This document shows, in pieces, positions 23,994 to 32,378 of a DNA stretch of 49,000 nt. The stretch is from Clostridiales bacterium. Lineage in GTDB: Bacteria > Bacillota > Clostridia > Oscillospirales > Oscillospiraceae. Numbering within the stretch: position 1 is the first letter of the stretch; each line of letters starts with the position of its first letter. Both the position numbers and the translations under genes were made by a program. The DNA lies in NCBI GenBank assembly GCA_004556755.1, contig SFFW01000016.1:1-49000 (forward strand). The letters run 5' to 3'. Under the pieces are notes generated by a model that saw only the letters and a list, made by a program, of their open reading frames with translations, was not told where the DNA came from and ran no database searches.

Positions 23994-24734
23994 TTACAGA
24001 TAGAACTTGGGGGATTTCTTGATTATTCCCATAGGCATAACGACCGCCTCGCTGATAAACTGCATCACCGGGGGCAGATGCCTTGAGCTGGTGGAGCACA
24101 TATCAATGCAGCGCATACAGCTTATGCAGGACTTTTTCTTGACCTTCATGCCGACCTCGCTGATCGCCTTCATGGGGCAGTTGTTAAAGCATATGCCGCA
24201 GCCGATACATTCCTTTGCCGGTCTCGGAAACAGGGGGAGCTTTGTACGCTTCTTGTCGCCGTAGGCGGGGTCGCCGGGCATCTGCACTTCGGTAAGCGTC
24301 TGCTTTGCAAGGAGCTTATCCAAAAACGCCTTGAGCTTTGCACGGTCGTCCTCATCGGGACGGAACTTGCCGACTTCGGGATTGAATGCGTGCGGTGTTA
24401 TCATTTCGGCTCCGCCGACGGTCTTAAAGCCATTCTTCTTTGCAAGATCGCTCATCTCGATAAGCGTATCCTCCACAGCTCTGTTGCCGTAGCAGGCGAC
24501 CATGACCGCAGGAGTGTTGTTTCCTTTGATGTGCGCCATGCGCTCGTACACGGGGATGGGAACACGTCCGCCGTAGACCGGAACGCAGAAGAACGCAAGA
24601 TCATCCTCCGCAAGACTCATGTCAAGGCAGCGAACGGTGATGTCAATATCGTCCGCTCCCAGCTCCTTGGTTATGTAGTTTGCGACCATCTTTGTGCCGC
24701 CCGTGGGACTGAAGTAAAAAACGTAGGTTTTCAT
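23994..24734 (-). CDS. EFR1-type flavodoxin-ferredoxin fusion protein
   Basis: 246 residues from the ATG at 24734, 9 bases after AAGG. An N-terminal flavodoxin-like domain begins TYVFYFSPTGGTKMVAN, the FMN phosphate loop, and continues with CVPVYGGRVPIPVYERM. Two 4Fe-4S motifs lie near the C-terminus: CIGCGICFNNCPMKAI and CISCMRCIDMCS. This layout is known as EFR1-family ferrodoxin in anaerobes, which moves low-potential electrons. It is divergently transcribed from the large iron-sulfur flavoprotein, so a shared redox role is plausible. The partner enzyme is not known. Confidence 0.88.
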   Translation of the reverse strand: MKTYVFYFSPTGGTKMVANYITKELGADDIDITVRCLDMSLAEDDLAFFCVPVYGGRVPIPVYERMAHIKGNNTPAVMVACYGNRAVEDTLIEMSDLAKKNGFKTVGGAEMITPHAFNPEVGKFRPDEDDRAKLKAFLDKLLAKQTLTEVQMPGDPAYGDKKRTKLPLFPRPAKECIGCGICFNNCPMKAISEVGMKVKKKSCISCMRCIDMCSTSSRHLPPVMQFISEAVVMPMGIIKKSPKFYL

Positions 24735-24788
24735 TTCAAACATCCTTTTTAATTTTATCTTATCCGACCGTTCGGAACCTTTCTTTTT

Positions 24789-24818
24789 ATAATACCACAA
24801 GAGGGCGGCAATGTGCAA
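24789..24818 (-). promoter_or_regulatory. Predicted sigma-A promoter of the flavodoxin-ferredoxin gene
   Basis: Minus strand TTGCAC (24818-24813) and TATTAT (24794-24789), 18-bp spacer, about 55 bp before the start. Between promoter and gene lies a short inverted repeat TCCGA-ACGG-TCGGA. Confidence 0.5.
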
Positions 24819-24899
24819 GCCTTGCCGTGTAAATCTCAAAATTTTTGATACACGGGGAAAAATTTTGTTAAATCGCTCACGATTTGTTTGATTTATGTG

Positions 24900-24929
24900 T
24901 TGTAAAACGGATTCAGAATATGGTATACT
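24900..24929 (+). promoter_or_regulatory. Predicted promoter of the iron-sulfur flavoprotein gene
   Basis: TTGTAA (24900-24905) and TATACT (24924-24929) with an 18-bp spacer and an extended TGG before the -10. Just upstream is a 6-bp inverted repeat AAATCG-N4-CGATTT (24870-24885). Confidence 0.55.
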
Positions 24930-24979
24930 GTAATAGCGTAAAATTTTTTTGGGAGAATAAATTTGAAAGGGGACTACAT

Positions 24980-27724
24980 ATGGTCACAAACAAAGAAAAG
25001 CTTTTTGCTCTCGGCAGAAAGATGACCGACAGGATCCCGCAGAAGCTCGGTCTTGTCAAGCTCACCGAGGAAGATCCCGAATTCTGGGGTCTTGTCAACA
25101 TACTGGACGACGATATGGTCGACATTGCGCTCGCAATGCCCTCCCATCGCAAGCCCGCATCCTTCGAAGAGATCAAGGCTCTCACCGGCTGGACCGATGA
25201 GAAGAAGCTTTCCGACACGCTCTTTGAGATGAGCTGCATCGGCATCCTCGAATACAACTGGGAGAACGAGGATCACCATCAGCAGTGGGTGCTTCCGCTT
25301 TTCGTTCCCGGCGCTGCGGAATTCTTCAACATGAGAAGGCCCTTTGTCGAGAAGCATCCCGAAGTCACCGACTTCTTCAACAAGATGGCAAGACTGCCGC
25401 TTGAAGGCGTGACTCCCATGGTGCCTCCCGGAGGCGCAGGCGTCGGTATGCACGTCATACCCGTGGAAAAGGCGATAGCTCACGAGTCGAAGTCCGTCTC
25501 CGTTGAGCATCTTTCCCACTGGCTCAAGAAGTACGACCGCTTCTCCATCGGCGTTTGCTCCTGCCGTATGGTCGAGTCCTTCAACGGCAGAGGCTCCGGC
25601 GATCTGCCCCAGCACTGGTGTATCGCCGTCGGCGACTGCGCCCGCTACTGTGACGAGACCGGCAAGGACGGTATCTCCAACGCCAGCTACGAGCAGGTCA
25701 TGGAGGTTCTCCGCCGTGCCGAGGAGGAGGGCTACGTTCACCAGATCACCAACATCGACGGTGAGGACAAGATTTTTGCAATATGCAACTGCGCCATCGG
25801 CGTCTGCTACGCTCTGAGGACATCTCAGCTCTTCAACACCCCCAACCTCTCCGCTTCCGCCTACAGAGCGCACGTCAAGACCGAAAACTGCGTTGCCTGC
25901 GGCAAGTGTGTTGAGGTCTGCCCCGCCGGTGCCGTAAAGCTTGGTCAGAAGCTTTGCACCAAGAACGGACCCATCGAGTATCCCAAGTTCCCCGACCCCG
26001 CAGAGAATCACTGGGGTCCGCATATGTGGAACGAAAACTACAAGGACGACAATCAGATCAACTGCTATGACACCGGTACGGCTCCCTGTAAGGCAGCCTG
26101 CCCCGCTCACATTGCGGTCCAGGGCTACATCAAGATGGCAAGCGAAGGCCGCTATCTCGACGCTCTCAAGCTCATAAAGCAGGATAACCCCTTCCCGGCA
26201 GTCTGCGGCAGCATCTGCAACCGCAGCTGTGAGGACGCCTGCACCAGAGGCGGTGTTGACGCTCCCGTTGCTATCGACGAGATCAAGAAGTTCATCGCCG
26301 AGAAGGAGATCAACGAGAAGGATCGCTACATCCCGCCTCGCAGAACCAAGAGACTGTCCACCGAGGATTACGAGGAGAAGATCGCCGTCATCGGCGCAGG
26401 TCCCGCCGGCATGAGCTGTGCATACTACCTCGCCAACATGGGCTACCCCGTGACCGTGTTCGACCGCAACAAGGTCCCCGGCGGTATGCTCACCATGGGC
26501 ATCCCCTCCTTCAGACTCGACCGCAAGGTCATCAATGCCGAGATCGACGTTCTCAAGAAGATGGGCGTCACCTTCAAGTGCGGCGTTGAGGTCGGTAAGG
26601 ACATCACCATTCAGCAGCTCCGTGACGAGGGCTACAAGGGCTTCTTCGTCGCCATCGGCGCACAGAAGAGCGCAAAGCTCGGCATCCCCGGCGAGGACCT
26701 TTCCGGCGTCTACGGCGGTGTTGACTTCCTGCGTGAGATAAACCTCGGCAACAAGGTCGAGCTTGGCAAGAAGGTCGCAGTCATCGGCGGCGGCAACGTC
26801 GCAATGGACGTCGTGCGTACCGCAATCCGCACCGGCGCAGAGGAGGCGTACATCGTCTACCGCAGAAGCGAGGAAGAGATGCCCGCCGACAGAGAAGAGC
26901 TTGCGGAAGCGCTCGAAGAGGGCATCAAGGTCTACTACCTCAGCTCTCCCGTTGAGATCACCGGCACCGCTCAGGGCAAGGTAAACGGTCTCAAGGTCGA
27001 GGTCATGGAGCTTGGCGAACCCGACGAGAAGGGCCGCAGAAAGCCCGTCGGCACCGGCAAGTTCAAGACCATCAAGGTCAACTCCGTCATCGCCGCCGTC
27101 GGTCAGGTCATCGACTGGGGCGAGCTTGACACGGGCGCAATGCTCAAGGGCAAGAAGGATAACGCCGAAGCGGACGGACTCACCCTCCAGACCGCTCAGC
27201 CCGACATCTTCGTCGGCGGCGACTGCATGACCGGACCGAAGTTCGCAATTGATGCAATTGCGGCAGGCCACGAGGCAGCCATCTCCCTGCACCGCTATGT
27301 ACATCCCGGTCAGAGCCTCACCCTCGCTCGCAACCGCAGAGACTTCATTGAGCTTAACAAGAAGGACGTCGTTCTCGGCATCGAGAGCTTTGACCGTCCC
27401 GGACGTCAGGAAGTCCGCCACGATCCCAAGAAGGCAAAGACCATGAAGAACGATCGCATTACCTTCACCGAGGATCAGGTCAAGAAGGAAGCTTCCCGCT
27501 GCCTCGGCTGCGGTGCCTCCATCGTCGACACCAACCGTTGCATCGGCTGCGGTCTCTGCACCACCCGCTGCGAATTTGACGCCATCCACCTGACGAGAGA
27601 CGTTCCGGAGGCTTCCGTAATGTGCACCGCAGAGGATAAGCTCAAGCTCATCGGACCCTACGCCGCAAAGCGTGCCGGCAAGATTCTTATTAAGGATCTC
27701 AAGGCAAAGTTCGCAAAGAAATAA
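24980..27724 (+). CDS. Multi-domain iron-sulfur FAD oxidoreductase (GltD-like)
   Basis: 914 residues from the ATG at 24980 behind AAAGGGGA. Residues 1-290 form a winged-helix-like start and a Cys-rich domain (GVCSCRMVES, CIAVGDCARYC, CNCAIGVCY). A 4Fe-4S ferredoxin follows near 303 (CVACGKCVEVCPAGAV). From about 369 it matches the small subunit of glutamate synthase: a Cys-rich helical domain (CKAACPAHIAVQGYI, VCGSICNRSCEDACTRG), an FAD fold (VIGAGPAGMSCAYYL near 470) and an NAD(P) fold (VIGGGNVAMDVVRTAIR near 600). Two more clusters close the protein (CLGCGASIVDTNRCIGCGLC near 840). It probably passes electrons between NAD(P)H and ferredoxin-type carriers. Codon choice is strongly biased, which suggests high expression. 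hypA follows 18 bp later. The physiological reaction is unknown. Confidence 0.82.
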   Translation: MVTNKEKLFALGRKMTDRIPQKLGLVKLTEEDPEFWGLVNILDDDMVDIALAMPSHRKPASFEEIKALTGWTDEKKLSDTLFEMSCIGILEYNWENEDHHQQWVLPLFVPGAAEFFNMRRPFVEKHPEVTDFFNKMARLPLEGVTPMVPPGGAGVGMHVIPVEKAIAHESKSVSVEHLSHWLKKYDRFSIGVCSCRMVESFNGRGSGDLPQHWCIAVGDCARYCDETGKDGISNASYEQVMEVLRRAEEEGYVHQITNIDGEDKIFAICNCAIGVCYALRTSQLFNTPNLSASAYRAHVKTENCVACGKCVEVCPAGAVKLGQKLCTKNGPIEYPKFPDPAENHWGPHMWNENYKDDNQINCYDTGTAPCKAACPAHIAVQGYIKMASEGRYLDALKLIKQDNPFPAVCGSICNRSCEDACTRGGVDAPVAIDEIKKFIAEKEINEKDRYIPPRRTKRLSTEDYEEKIAVIGAGPAGMSCAYYLANMGYPVTVFDRNKVPGGMLTMGIPSFRLDRKVINAEIDVLKKMGVTFKCGVEVGKDITIQQLRDEGYKGFFVAIGAQKSAKLGIPGEDLSGVYGGVDFLREINLGNKVELGKKVAVIGGGNVAMDVVRTAIRTGAEEAYIVYRRSEEEMPADREELAEALEEGIKVYYLSSPVEITGTAQGKVNGLKVEVMELGEPDEKGRRKPVGTGKFKTIKVNSVIAAVGQVIDWGELDTGAMLKGKKDNAEADGLTLQTAQPDIFVGGDCMTGPKFAIDAIAAGHEAAISLHRYVHPGQSLTLARNRRDFIELNKKDVVLGIESFDRPGRQEVRHDPKKAKTMKNDRITFTEDQVKKEASRCLGCGASIVDTNRCIGCGLCTTRCEFDAIHLTRDVPEASVMCTAEDKLKLIGPYAAKRAGKILIKDLKAKFAKK

Positions 27725-27742
27725 TCATCGGAGGAATTATCC

Positions 27743-28087
27743 ATGCATGAGCTTGGAACGGTTTTCTATGTCATCAAAGAGGTCGAAAATCTTGTTGAGG
27801 AGCATCATCTCTCCGTCGTTGCATCGGTGACGCTGGAGATCGGCGAGGTCAGCGGTATCATTCCCGAATACATCGTCGACTGCTGGAACTGGGCAAGGAA
27901 GGAGACGAAGTACCTCAAGGATACCGAGATCAAGGTCGAAAAGCTTGAGGCGGTCACCTATTGCGAGGACTGCGGCAAAACCTATTCCACCGTGAAGTAC
28001 GCTAAAATTTGCCCCTACTGCAAAAGCGAGCATACCTATCTGCTCACGGGCAATGAGTACAACATAAAGGAAATAGAGGCTATGTAG
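27743..28087 (+). CDS. hypA: HypA-like nickel metallochaperone
   Basis: 114 residues, the standard length. It begins MHELGTV; His2 is the nickel ligand of HypA. The zinc domain has CEDCGK and CPYCKSEH (two CxxC pairs). HypA delivers nickel to [NiFe]-hydrogenase large subunits (or to urease in some bacteria). No other hyp gene, hydrogenase subunit or urease gene is in the window; instead it sits directly behind the iron-sulfur flavoprotein with a CGGAGGA ribosome binding site. A strong terminator follows, so the two form a closed unit. Confidence 0.9.
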   Translation: MHELGTVFYVIKEVENLVEEHHLSVVASVTLEIGEVSGIIPEYIVDCWNWARKETKYLKDTEIKVEKLEAVTYCEDCGKTYSTVKYAKICPYCKSEHTYLLTGNEYNIKEIEAM

Positions 28088-28105
28088 CCTCTGTTTCCCA
28101 CAAAG

Positions 28106-28143
28106 AAAAAACTCTGCAAAGCAACCGCTTTGCAGAGTTTTTT
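28106..28143 (+). terminator. Terminator after hypA
   Basis: A 17-bp perfect stem (28106-28122 with 28127-28143) with A and T tracts. It can also serve the converging ABC permease gene that ends at 28154. Confidence 0.92.
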
Positions 28144-28153
28144 GTATATCCGT

Positions 28154-28882
28154 TTAGTATTCCCGCTTGCACACGGCAAGGTAGCCGAGAGCGGTGCTTC
28201 CGAAGAAGTAGCAGAGAGCGGCGATAAACGACATGCGCAGGGTCTCAAAATCGCAGAAAAGACCGCAGCAGCTTCCCCGAAGTTCGGAGATCCAGTATTC
28301 GGCGATGTTTAAGTCCGGCTCAAACAGCATTGTGTAAATACCGATGCCGAGAGCGGCTATCAGGTCGATAAGCAGGCAGACCGCAACGGAAGCGCCCGTT
28401 TTGGCGATCACGGAGCTTATCGCATAGAACAAAGCGGCTGCTGCGACGGTGAGCAGAAGCTGCGCCTCAAGGGTGCTTAAAACGGTGGAGTTAAAATCAT
28501 TAAGTCCGTCTCTCCAGCACAGAGTGCCTGCCGTAAAGGTTGCTGCCCAAACGAGCAGAACGGCGATGACTGCGGCGACGATCACGGTGATGAGCTTTGC
28601 AAAATAGACCTGCGTTCTCGTAAAGCCTCGTGAAAGGATGTTCCTTATGGTGCCGTTTGCATAATCGTCACAGGTGAAAAGGGCGGTAAATATGCCGAAC
28701 AGCATCGTAAAATCGGTTGAGCAGACAGCGACCGACATACAGATGAGTCCGGTGCTTCTGCCGTCGTTATCGTAGGCGTAAATGATGGTGTAGAGGTTTA
28801 TTACAAGCAGCAGGGCGGTGCAGATGTAAAAGCTTTTCTGCCTGAACAGCTTGTGGAACTCAAAGCGAAGCAGTTTCGACAT
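28154..28882 (-). CDS. ABC-2 type transporter permease
   Basis: 242 residues with six predicted helices. The N-terminal MSKLLRFEFHKLFRQKSFYI and the segment TCDDYANGTIRNILSRGFTRTQVYFAKLI are typical of ABC-2 permeases of the bacitracin/lantibiotic self-protection type. It starts 1 bp after the ATPase gene stops, so the two form one transporter. The exported compound is not known; no peptide biosynthesis gene lies nearby. Confidence 0.85.
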   Translation of the reverse strand: MSKLLRFEFHKLFRQKSFYICTALLLVINLYTIIYAYDNDGRSTGLICMSVAVCSTDFTMLFGIFTALFTCDDYANGTIRNILSRGFTRTQVYFAKLITVIVAAVIAVLLVWAATFTAGTLCWRDGLNDFNSTVLSTLEAQLLLTVAAAALFYAISSVIAKTGASVAVCLLIDLIAALGIGIYTMLFEPDLNIAEYWISELRGSCCGLFCDFETLRMSFIAALCYFFGSTALGYLAVCKREY

Positions 28883-28883
28883 A

Positions 28884-29780
28884 TCAGTTGCCCATCCTTT
28901 CTATGAAGTAATCCTCAAGCCCACGGCTGCTGGGGATAAGCTCGCCGACGAAGATGCCGCTTTCGTTGAGCATCCTGTTTATGACGGCGCTGTTGCCGAT
29001 GCGGGAGCCGAGGCAGACACCGCTGCCGTCCACCGTGATGTCGCCGATGTCGGGGTAGCGGCTCTTTATAAGCTCCGCCGCCTTCTTATCGTCGCTCGTG
29101 CGGATGATGAGGCGCTGCGAGGTGTGCGCCGCAAGCTCGGCGGCGGAGATCTCCTCCACTAAAACGCCGTGCGATATGATACCGTAGGTGGAGACGACCT
29201 TCGCAAGCTCGTCCAAAAGGTGGCTTGAGATGAGGAAGGTGATGCCGCACTCACGGTTAAGGCGCAGGATAACGTCACGAACGTCCCTAATGCCCTCCGG
29301 GTCAAGACCGTTTATCGGCTCGTCGAGGATGAGGAAATCGGGATCGCCGAGGAGGGCGATCGCAATGCCGAGACGCTGCTTCATGCCCATGGAGAACTTA
29401 CCGGCCTTTTTTCTGCCGGTGTTCTGAAGTCCGACAAGGCGCAGCAGCTCCGGCAGCTTTTCCTTGGGAGTACCCGTCAGTATCGCAAAGTGCCTGAGAT
29501 TTTCAAGGGCAGTGCAGTTTTTGTAGATGCAGGGCGACTCCAAAAGCGCACCGATGCGGTGGCGGGCGTCGTCGAGCGGCTGACCGTCGAACAGCTCAAT
29601 GCTGCCGCCGGAGGGGTTTGCAAGACCGAGGGCAAGGCGCATGAGCGTAGTCTTGCCGGCGCCGTTTTTGCCGATAAGACCGTATATCTCACCCTTTTTG
29701 ATGTTTATGCTCACATTGTCGAGCGCAAGCTTCGAGCCGAAGCGCTTGCTCAGCCCGTATGTTTTAAGAACGTATTCCAA
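28884..29780 (-). CDS. ABC transporter ATP-binding protein (bacitracin/lantibiotic type)
   Basis: 298 residues from a TTG start at 29780, chosen because GGAGG lies 7 bases upstream. The open frame runs further upstream without a good start. Walker A is LIGKNGAGKTTLM, the signature FSMGMKQRLGIAIAL and Walker B FLILDEPINGLDP, with SSHLLDEL as the H-loop. The C-terminal 80 residues (SQRLIIRTSDDKKAAELI...) are the usual accessory domain of this subfamily. It drives the adjacent permease. Confidence 0.93.
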   Translation of the reverse strand: MEYVLKTYGLSKRFGSKLALDNVSINIKKGEIYGLIGKNGAGKTTLMRLALGLANPSGGSIELFDGQPLDDARHRIGALLESPCIYKNCTALENLRHFAILTGTPKEKLPELLRLVGLQNTGRKKAGKFSMGMKQRLGIAIALLGDPDFLILDEPINGLDPEGIRDVRDVILRLNRECGITFLISSHLLDELAKVVSTYGIISHGVLVEEISAAELAAHTSQRLIIRTSDDKKAAELIKSRYPDIGDITVDGSGVCLGSRIGNSAVINRMLNESGIFVGELIPSSRGLEDYFIERMGN

Positions 29781-29802
29781 GCTCAGACCTCCATTGACTT
29801 TT

Positions 29803-29832
29803 TTGAATTTTGCACGTATCATAGCATATATT
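29803..29832 (+). promoter_or_regulatory. Predicted promoter of trmO
   Basis: TTGAAT (29803-29808) and TATATT (29827-29832) with an 18-bp spacer, about 30 bp before the start. Confidence 0.45.
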
Positions 29833-29846
29833 CTTGAATAAAGCAT
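29818..29846 (-). promoter_or_regulatory. Predicted extended -10 promoter of the ABC transporter operon
   Basis: Minus strand TATGAT (29823-29818) preceded by TGC; the -35 region (ATGCTT) is poor. It overlaps the trmO promoter on the other strand, so the two may compete. Confidence 0.35.
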
Positions 29847-29862
29847 GAACGGATGATATTTA

Positions 29863-30531
29863 ATGCAAATGATTACCATCGCACGGATACACACGCCGTT
29901 TAAAACGAAGTTCGGCGTACCGAGACAAAGCGGGCTTGCACCGCAGATATACGGAGAGATAGTTTTTGAGCCGGAGTTCCGCAGCGCCGATGCGGTGCGG
30001 GGACTCGAAAGCTGGAGCCATCTGTGGCTCATATGGCAGTTTTCCGAAAACCTCGGAAAGGCGTGGTCTCCAACCGTGCGCCCGCCGAGACTCGGCGGCA
30101 ACGCAAGAGTCGGCGTTTTCGCAACACGCTCGCCGTTTCGTCCGAACCCGATCGGACTTTCATGCGTGAAGCTTGAGGGTATCGAGTACCGAAAGAACCT
30201 CGGTCACGTCATCACGGTCTCCGGCGCAGACCTCGTGGACGGCACCCCGATATTCGACATAAAGCCATATCTGCCTTATGCCGACTGTGTCCCCACGGCG
30301 CTCGGCGGCTTTACCGATATGACGGAGTTTCATAAGCTGAACGTTATTATAGACGAAAAGCTTCTCGAAAAGATCCCTCCGTCTCAGCGTGACGGACTTT
30401 TGCAGGTGCTCAGGAACGACCCCCGACCGGGCTATCACGACGACCCGGAGCGCATATACGGCTTCTTCTACGGGGAGCGGGAGGTAAAATTTAAGGTCTC
30501 CGGCGATACGCTGACGGTGATCGAAACGTAA
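29863..30531 (+). CDS. trmO: tRNA (N6-threonylcarbamoyladenosine37-N6)-methyltransferase, TrmO/TsaA family
   Basis: 222 residues. TrmO methylates t6A at position 37 of some threonine tRNAs using S-adenosylmethionine, by an unusual beta-barrel fold. The family marks are TPFKTKFGVPRQSGLAP, WSHLWLIWQFSEN, PPRLGGNARVGVFATRSPFRPNPIGLS and VDGTPIFDIKPYLPYAD. The C-terminal part (DPERIYGFFYGEREVKF) is also typical. There are two close ATGs (29863, 29869) and a weak GGAT-type site; either may be used. It is a lone gene between promoter and terminator. Confidence 0.92.
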   Translation: MQMITIARIHTPFKTKFGVPRQSGLAPQIYGEIVFEPEFRSADAVRGLESWSHLWLIWQFSENLGKAWSPTVRPPRLGGNARVGVFATRSPFRPNPIGLSCVKLEGIEYRKNLGHVITVSGADLVDGTPIFDIKPYLPYADCVPTALGGFTDMTEFHKLNVIIDEKLLEKIPPSQRDGLLQVLRNDPRPGYHDDPERIYGFFYGEREVKFKVSGDTLTVIET

Positions 30532-30563
30532 AAAAACGCAGTCGTTTGACTGCGTTTTTTACG
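30528..30563. terminator. Bidirectional terminator between trmO and the lipoprotein gene
   Basis: A perfect 13-bp core stem (30531-30543 with 30548-30560, loop GTTT), extendable by flanking ACGT bases, with A and T tracts on both sides. Confidence 0.9.
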
Positions 30564-30570
30564 TTTAAAG

Positions 30571-32244
30571 TCAAGCTATGCCGAGTTCGTCCTCGATCGT
30601 TTTGGCGATGTTCTTTATCGTCTTTGCGGAGAGCGGGGAGGGGAGGTCGTGCTGCTTTATAATGGCGAGGAAGTCGTCGCTTGCGGAATCCGTTACGATC
30701 TCCATGTATATATCAAGACCGCTGCCGCTGTCCGAAAGCTCCTCCATGTAGATGTTAAAGGCGGCGCTGTCGGAGATGCAGTAGCTTATGACGTAGAAGG
30801 GGTACTCGAACAGATGGAAGATCTGTATCCAAATGTAGTTCAGATACTCGGGGTAGTACATATCGGTCAGACCGTACTCCTCGGCGACCTCAAGAAACAG
30901 TGCGTTAATGTTTTCGACGGTCAGCTCCTCATCGGGAAGAGCATACGCACGGTGTTCAAATTCACTGTAGCAGCCCTGCATCGCATACAATGAAAGATCG
31001 TCCAAAAGCTTATACTCTCTCAGCTCCTCGGCAAGGTCCTCGTCGTCGAGATAGCAGAGGAGCAGGTACTCCAGCCCCTGCGACATCATTTCGGCGGTGT
31101 CGAGGCTGTATCCCTCATTGTAGTTTGAATACATATCGCAGAAGTGACCGAACTCGTGTACGATGGTCAGAATGTCGCTCTTATTGCCGCTCGGCGAGAC
31201 CAGCATATAGGGGGAGTCAACGTCGTACAGATATGTGGTGTAGGAGCCTTCAAACTTGTCGCTGCTGCTGCTCACGTCGTACATCTCGTACTCGCTCATA
31301 AACTCCATTATCTCGGCGAGGGTGTCGTTCATGTCGGAAACGCAGTTTTTGACGGTCTTGAAGGAACGCTGCGGACGCATGGTGCCGATGTCGTATCTGT
31401 CGTAGAGGCTGCCGTCCTCGATCGCCGCCTTGTACAGGGGGACCATGTACTTCTTTATCGCATTGACATAGCCCTCGGTGTCCTCGGCGGAGTAGTCACG
31501 TCCGAAGTCCTCGTATGCCATTTCGTAGTAGGATTCGTAGCCGAACTCGTCGGCAAGCTGCCGGTGGAGCTTTATGAGGTCAATGTATATCTCGGCTGCC
31601 TCGGCGTTGAATTCGTCCCACTTATCCGTGTCACGGATAGAGACCTCCGACATCTCGGTGGAAAGCTCGTAGTAGCGGGTCTGCAGCTCGCTTTCCTGCT
31701 CGTAAAGCTCAACGATCTCGTCGGTGTATTCGCCGATTGAGTCGTCGCCGTAGTTTTCGGCAAGATAGCCGTCGAAGTATTCCTCGTCAAGCTCGTCGGC
31801 AATATCGGACTTTGCGCAGTATCTGAGCAGATCGTCCAAGATACGCTCGACCTCGCCCGACTGCGAGGAACACCATGCGTCCTCGTCGGCGTAGTATTCG
31901 TCGGAGGTGTCGAGATTGCTGCGGATGAGCGCAAGATTCGACATGGTGATGTAGTGCGTATAGGCGTCGTAAAACTCCTCGTAAGCGCCGATGAGCTTGT
32001 CGTTTACCTTGCCCTTATCGACGAGCTTGCGCACATCGTCCGCCAAATCCGATATCTCATCAATGTCGGGGCGCTCGTACTCAAGCTCCGAGAATGCGAC
32101 GATCTTGTCACGGTTGTCGGTGACTCCGTTCGGCATCTGACCGTCGATGCCCCTTATAATGCCGAACAGCAGGGAGCAGCCGGACACGGACAAAAGCATG
32201 ACGACAACAAGGAGAATGGCGAGAATACGTCGTTTTATACTCAT
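30571..32244 (-). CDS. M3-family peptidase-like lipoprotein
   Basis: 557 residues. A lipobox (LLSVSGC, Cys at about 23) marks an exported lipoprotein. The zinc site IVHEFGHFCDMYSNYNEGYS has HExxH, and SLDTAEMMSQGLE follows with the Glu ligand, the arrangement of M3 oligoendopeptidases. The chain is very acidic and Asp/Glu/Tyr-rich, typical of surface proteins. Cytoplasmic PepF is the usual form; here the enzyme is anchored outside, where it might trim peptides for uptake. An AGGAGGTC-like site GGGAGG precedes the ATG. No peptide transporter is adjacent. Confidence 0.82.
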   Translation of the reverse strand: MSIKRRILAILLVVVMLLSVSGCSLLFGIIRGIDGQMPNGVTDNRDKIVAFSELEYERPDIDEISDLADDVRKLVDKGKVNDKLIGAYEEFYDAYTHYITMSNLALIRSNLDTSDEYYADEDAWCSSQSGEVERILDDLLRYCAKSDIADELDEEYFDGYLAENYGDDSIGEYTDEIVELYEQESELQTRYYELSTEMSEVSIRDTDKWDEFNAEAAEIYIDLIKLHRQLADEFGYESYYEMAYEDFGRDYSAEDTEGYVNAIKKYMVPLYKAAIEDGSLYDRYDIGTMRPQRSFKTVKNCVSDMNDTLAEIMEFMSEYEMYDVSSSSDKFEGSYTTYLYDVDSPYMLVSPSGNKSDILTIVHEFGHFCDMYSNYNEGYSLDTAEMMSQGLEYLLLCYLDDEDLAEELREYKLLDDLSLYAMQGCYSEFEHRAYALPDEELTVENINALFLEVAEEYGLTDMYYPEYLNYIWIQIFHLFEYPFYVISYCISDSAAFNIYMEELSDSGSGLDIYMEIVTDSASDDFLAIIKQHDLPSPLSAKTIKNIAKTIEDELGIA

Positions 32245-32273
32245 ATTGACCTCCCGAATATAACTTTTCTACC

Positions 32274-32302
32274 AGTTTACCACATAGTTCGACACGGGTA
32301 AA
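32274..32302 (-). promoter_or_regulatory. Predicted promoter of the M3 lipoprotein gene
   Basis: Minus strand TTTACC (32302-32297) and TAAACT (32279-32274), 17-bp spacer, 30 bp before the start codon. Confidence 0.45.
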
Positions 32303-32309
32303 GTGTATG

Positions 32310-32337
32310 TTGACAAAATTATGATACTGTATATTCT
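32310..32337 (+). promoter_or_regulatory. Predicted promoter of the small membrane protein gene
   Basis: TTGACA (32310-32315) and TATTCT (32332-32337) with a 16-bp spacer, 42 bp upstream of the TTG start. Confidence 0.5.
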
Positions 32338-32341
32338 TAAC

Positions 32342-32355
32342 TTACCAATTGGTAA
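32342..32355. promoter_or_regulatory. Perfect 14-bp palindrome, candidate operator
   Basis: TTACCAATTGGTAA is fully self-complementary and lies immediately after the -10 element, where a bound repressor would block transcription. Palindromes of this kind are common for TetR- and MarR-type repressors. The regulator is not identified. Confidence 0.5.
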
Positions 32356-32378
32356 ATAAAAAACAAGGAGAGAATATC

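Noticed and set aside
24860..24890. Rex operator before the iron-sulfur flavoprotein
   Set aside because: Only the left half TTGTTAA is present; the symmetric right half TTAACAA is missing, so it was not listed as a Rex site.
24974..27589. Very long open frame (about 870 codons) on the minus strand opposite the iron-sulfur flavoprotein
   Set aside because: It is an antisense shadow caused by biased codon use in the real gene. The translation is low-complexity Val/Ala/Asp-rich and lacks any known motif.
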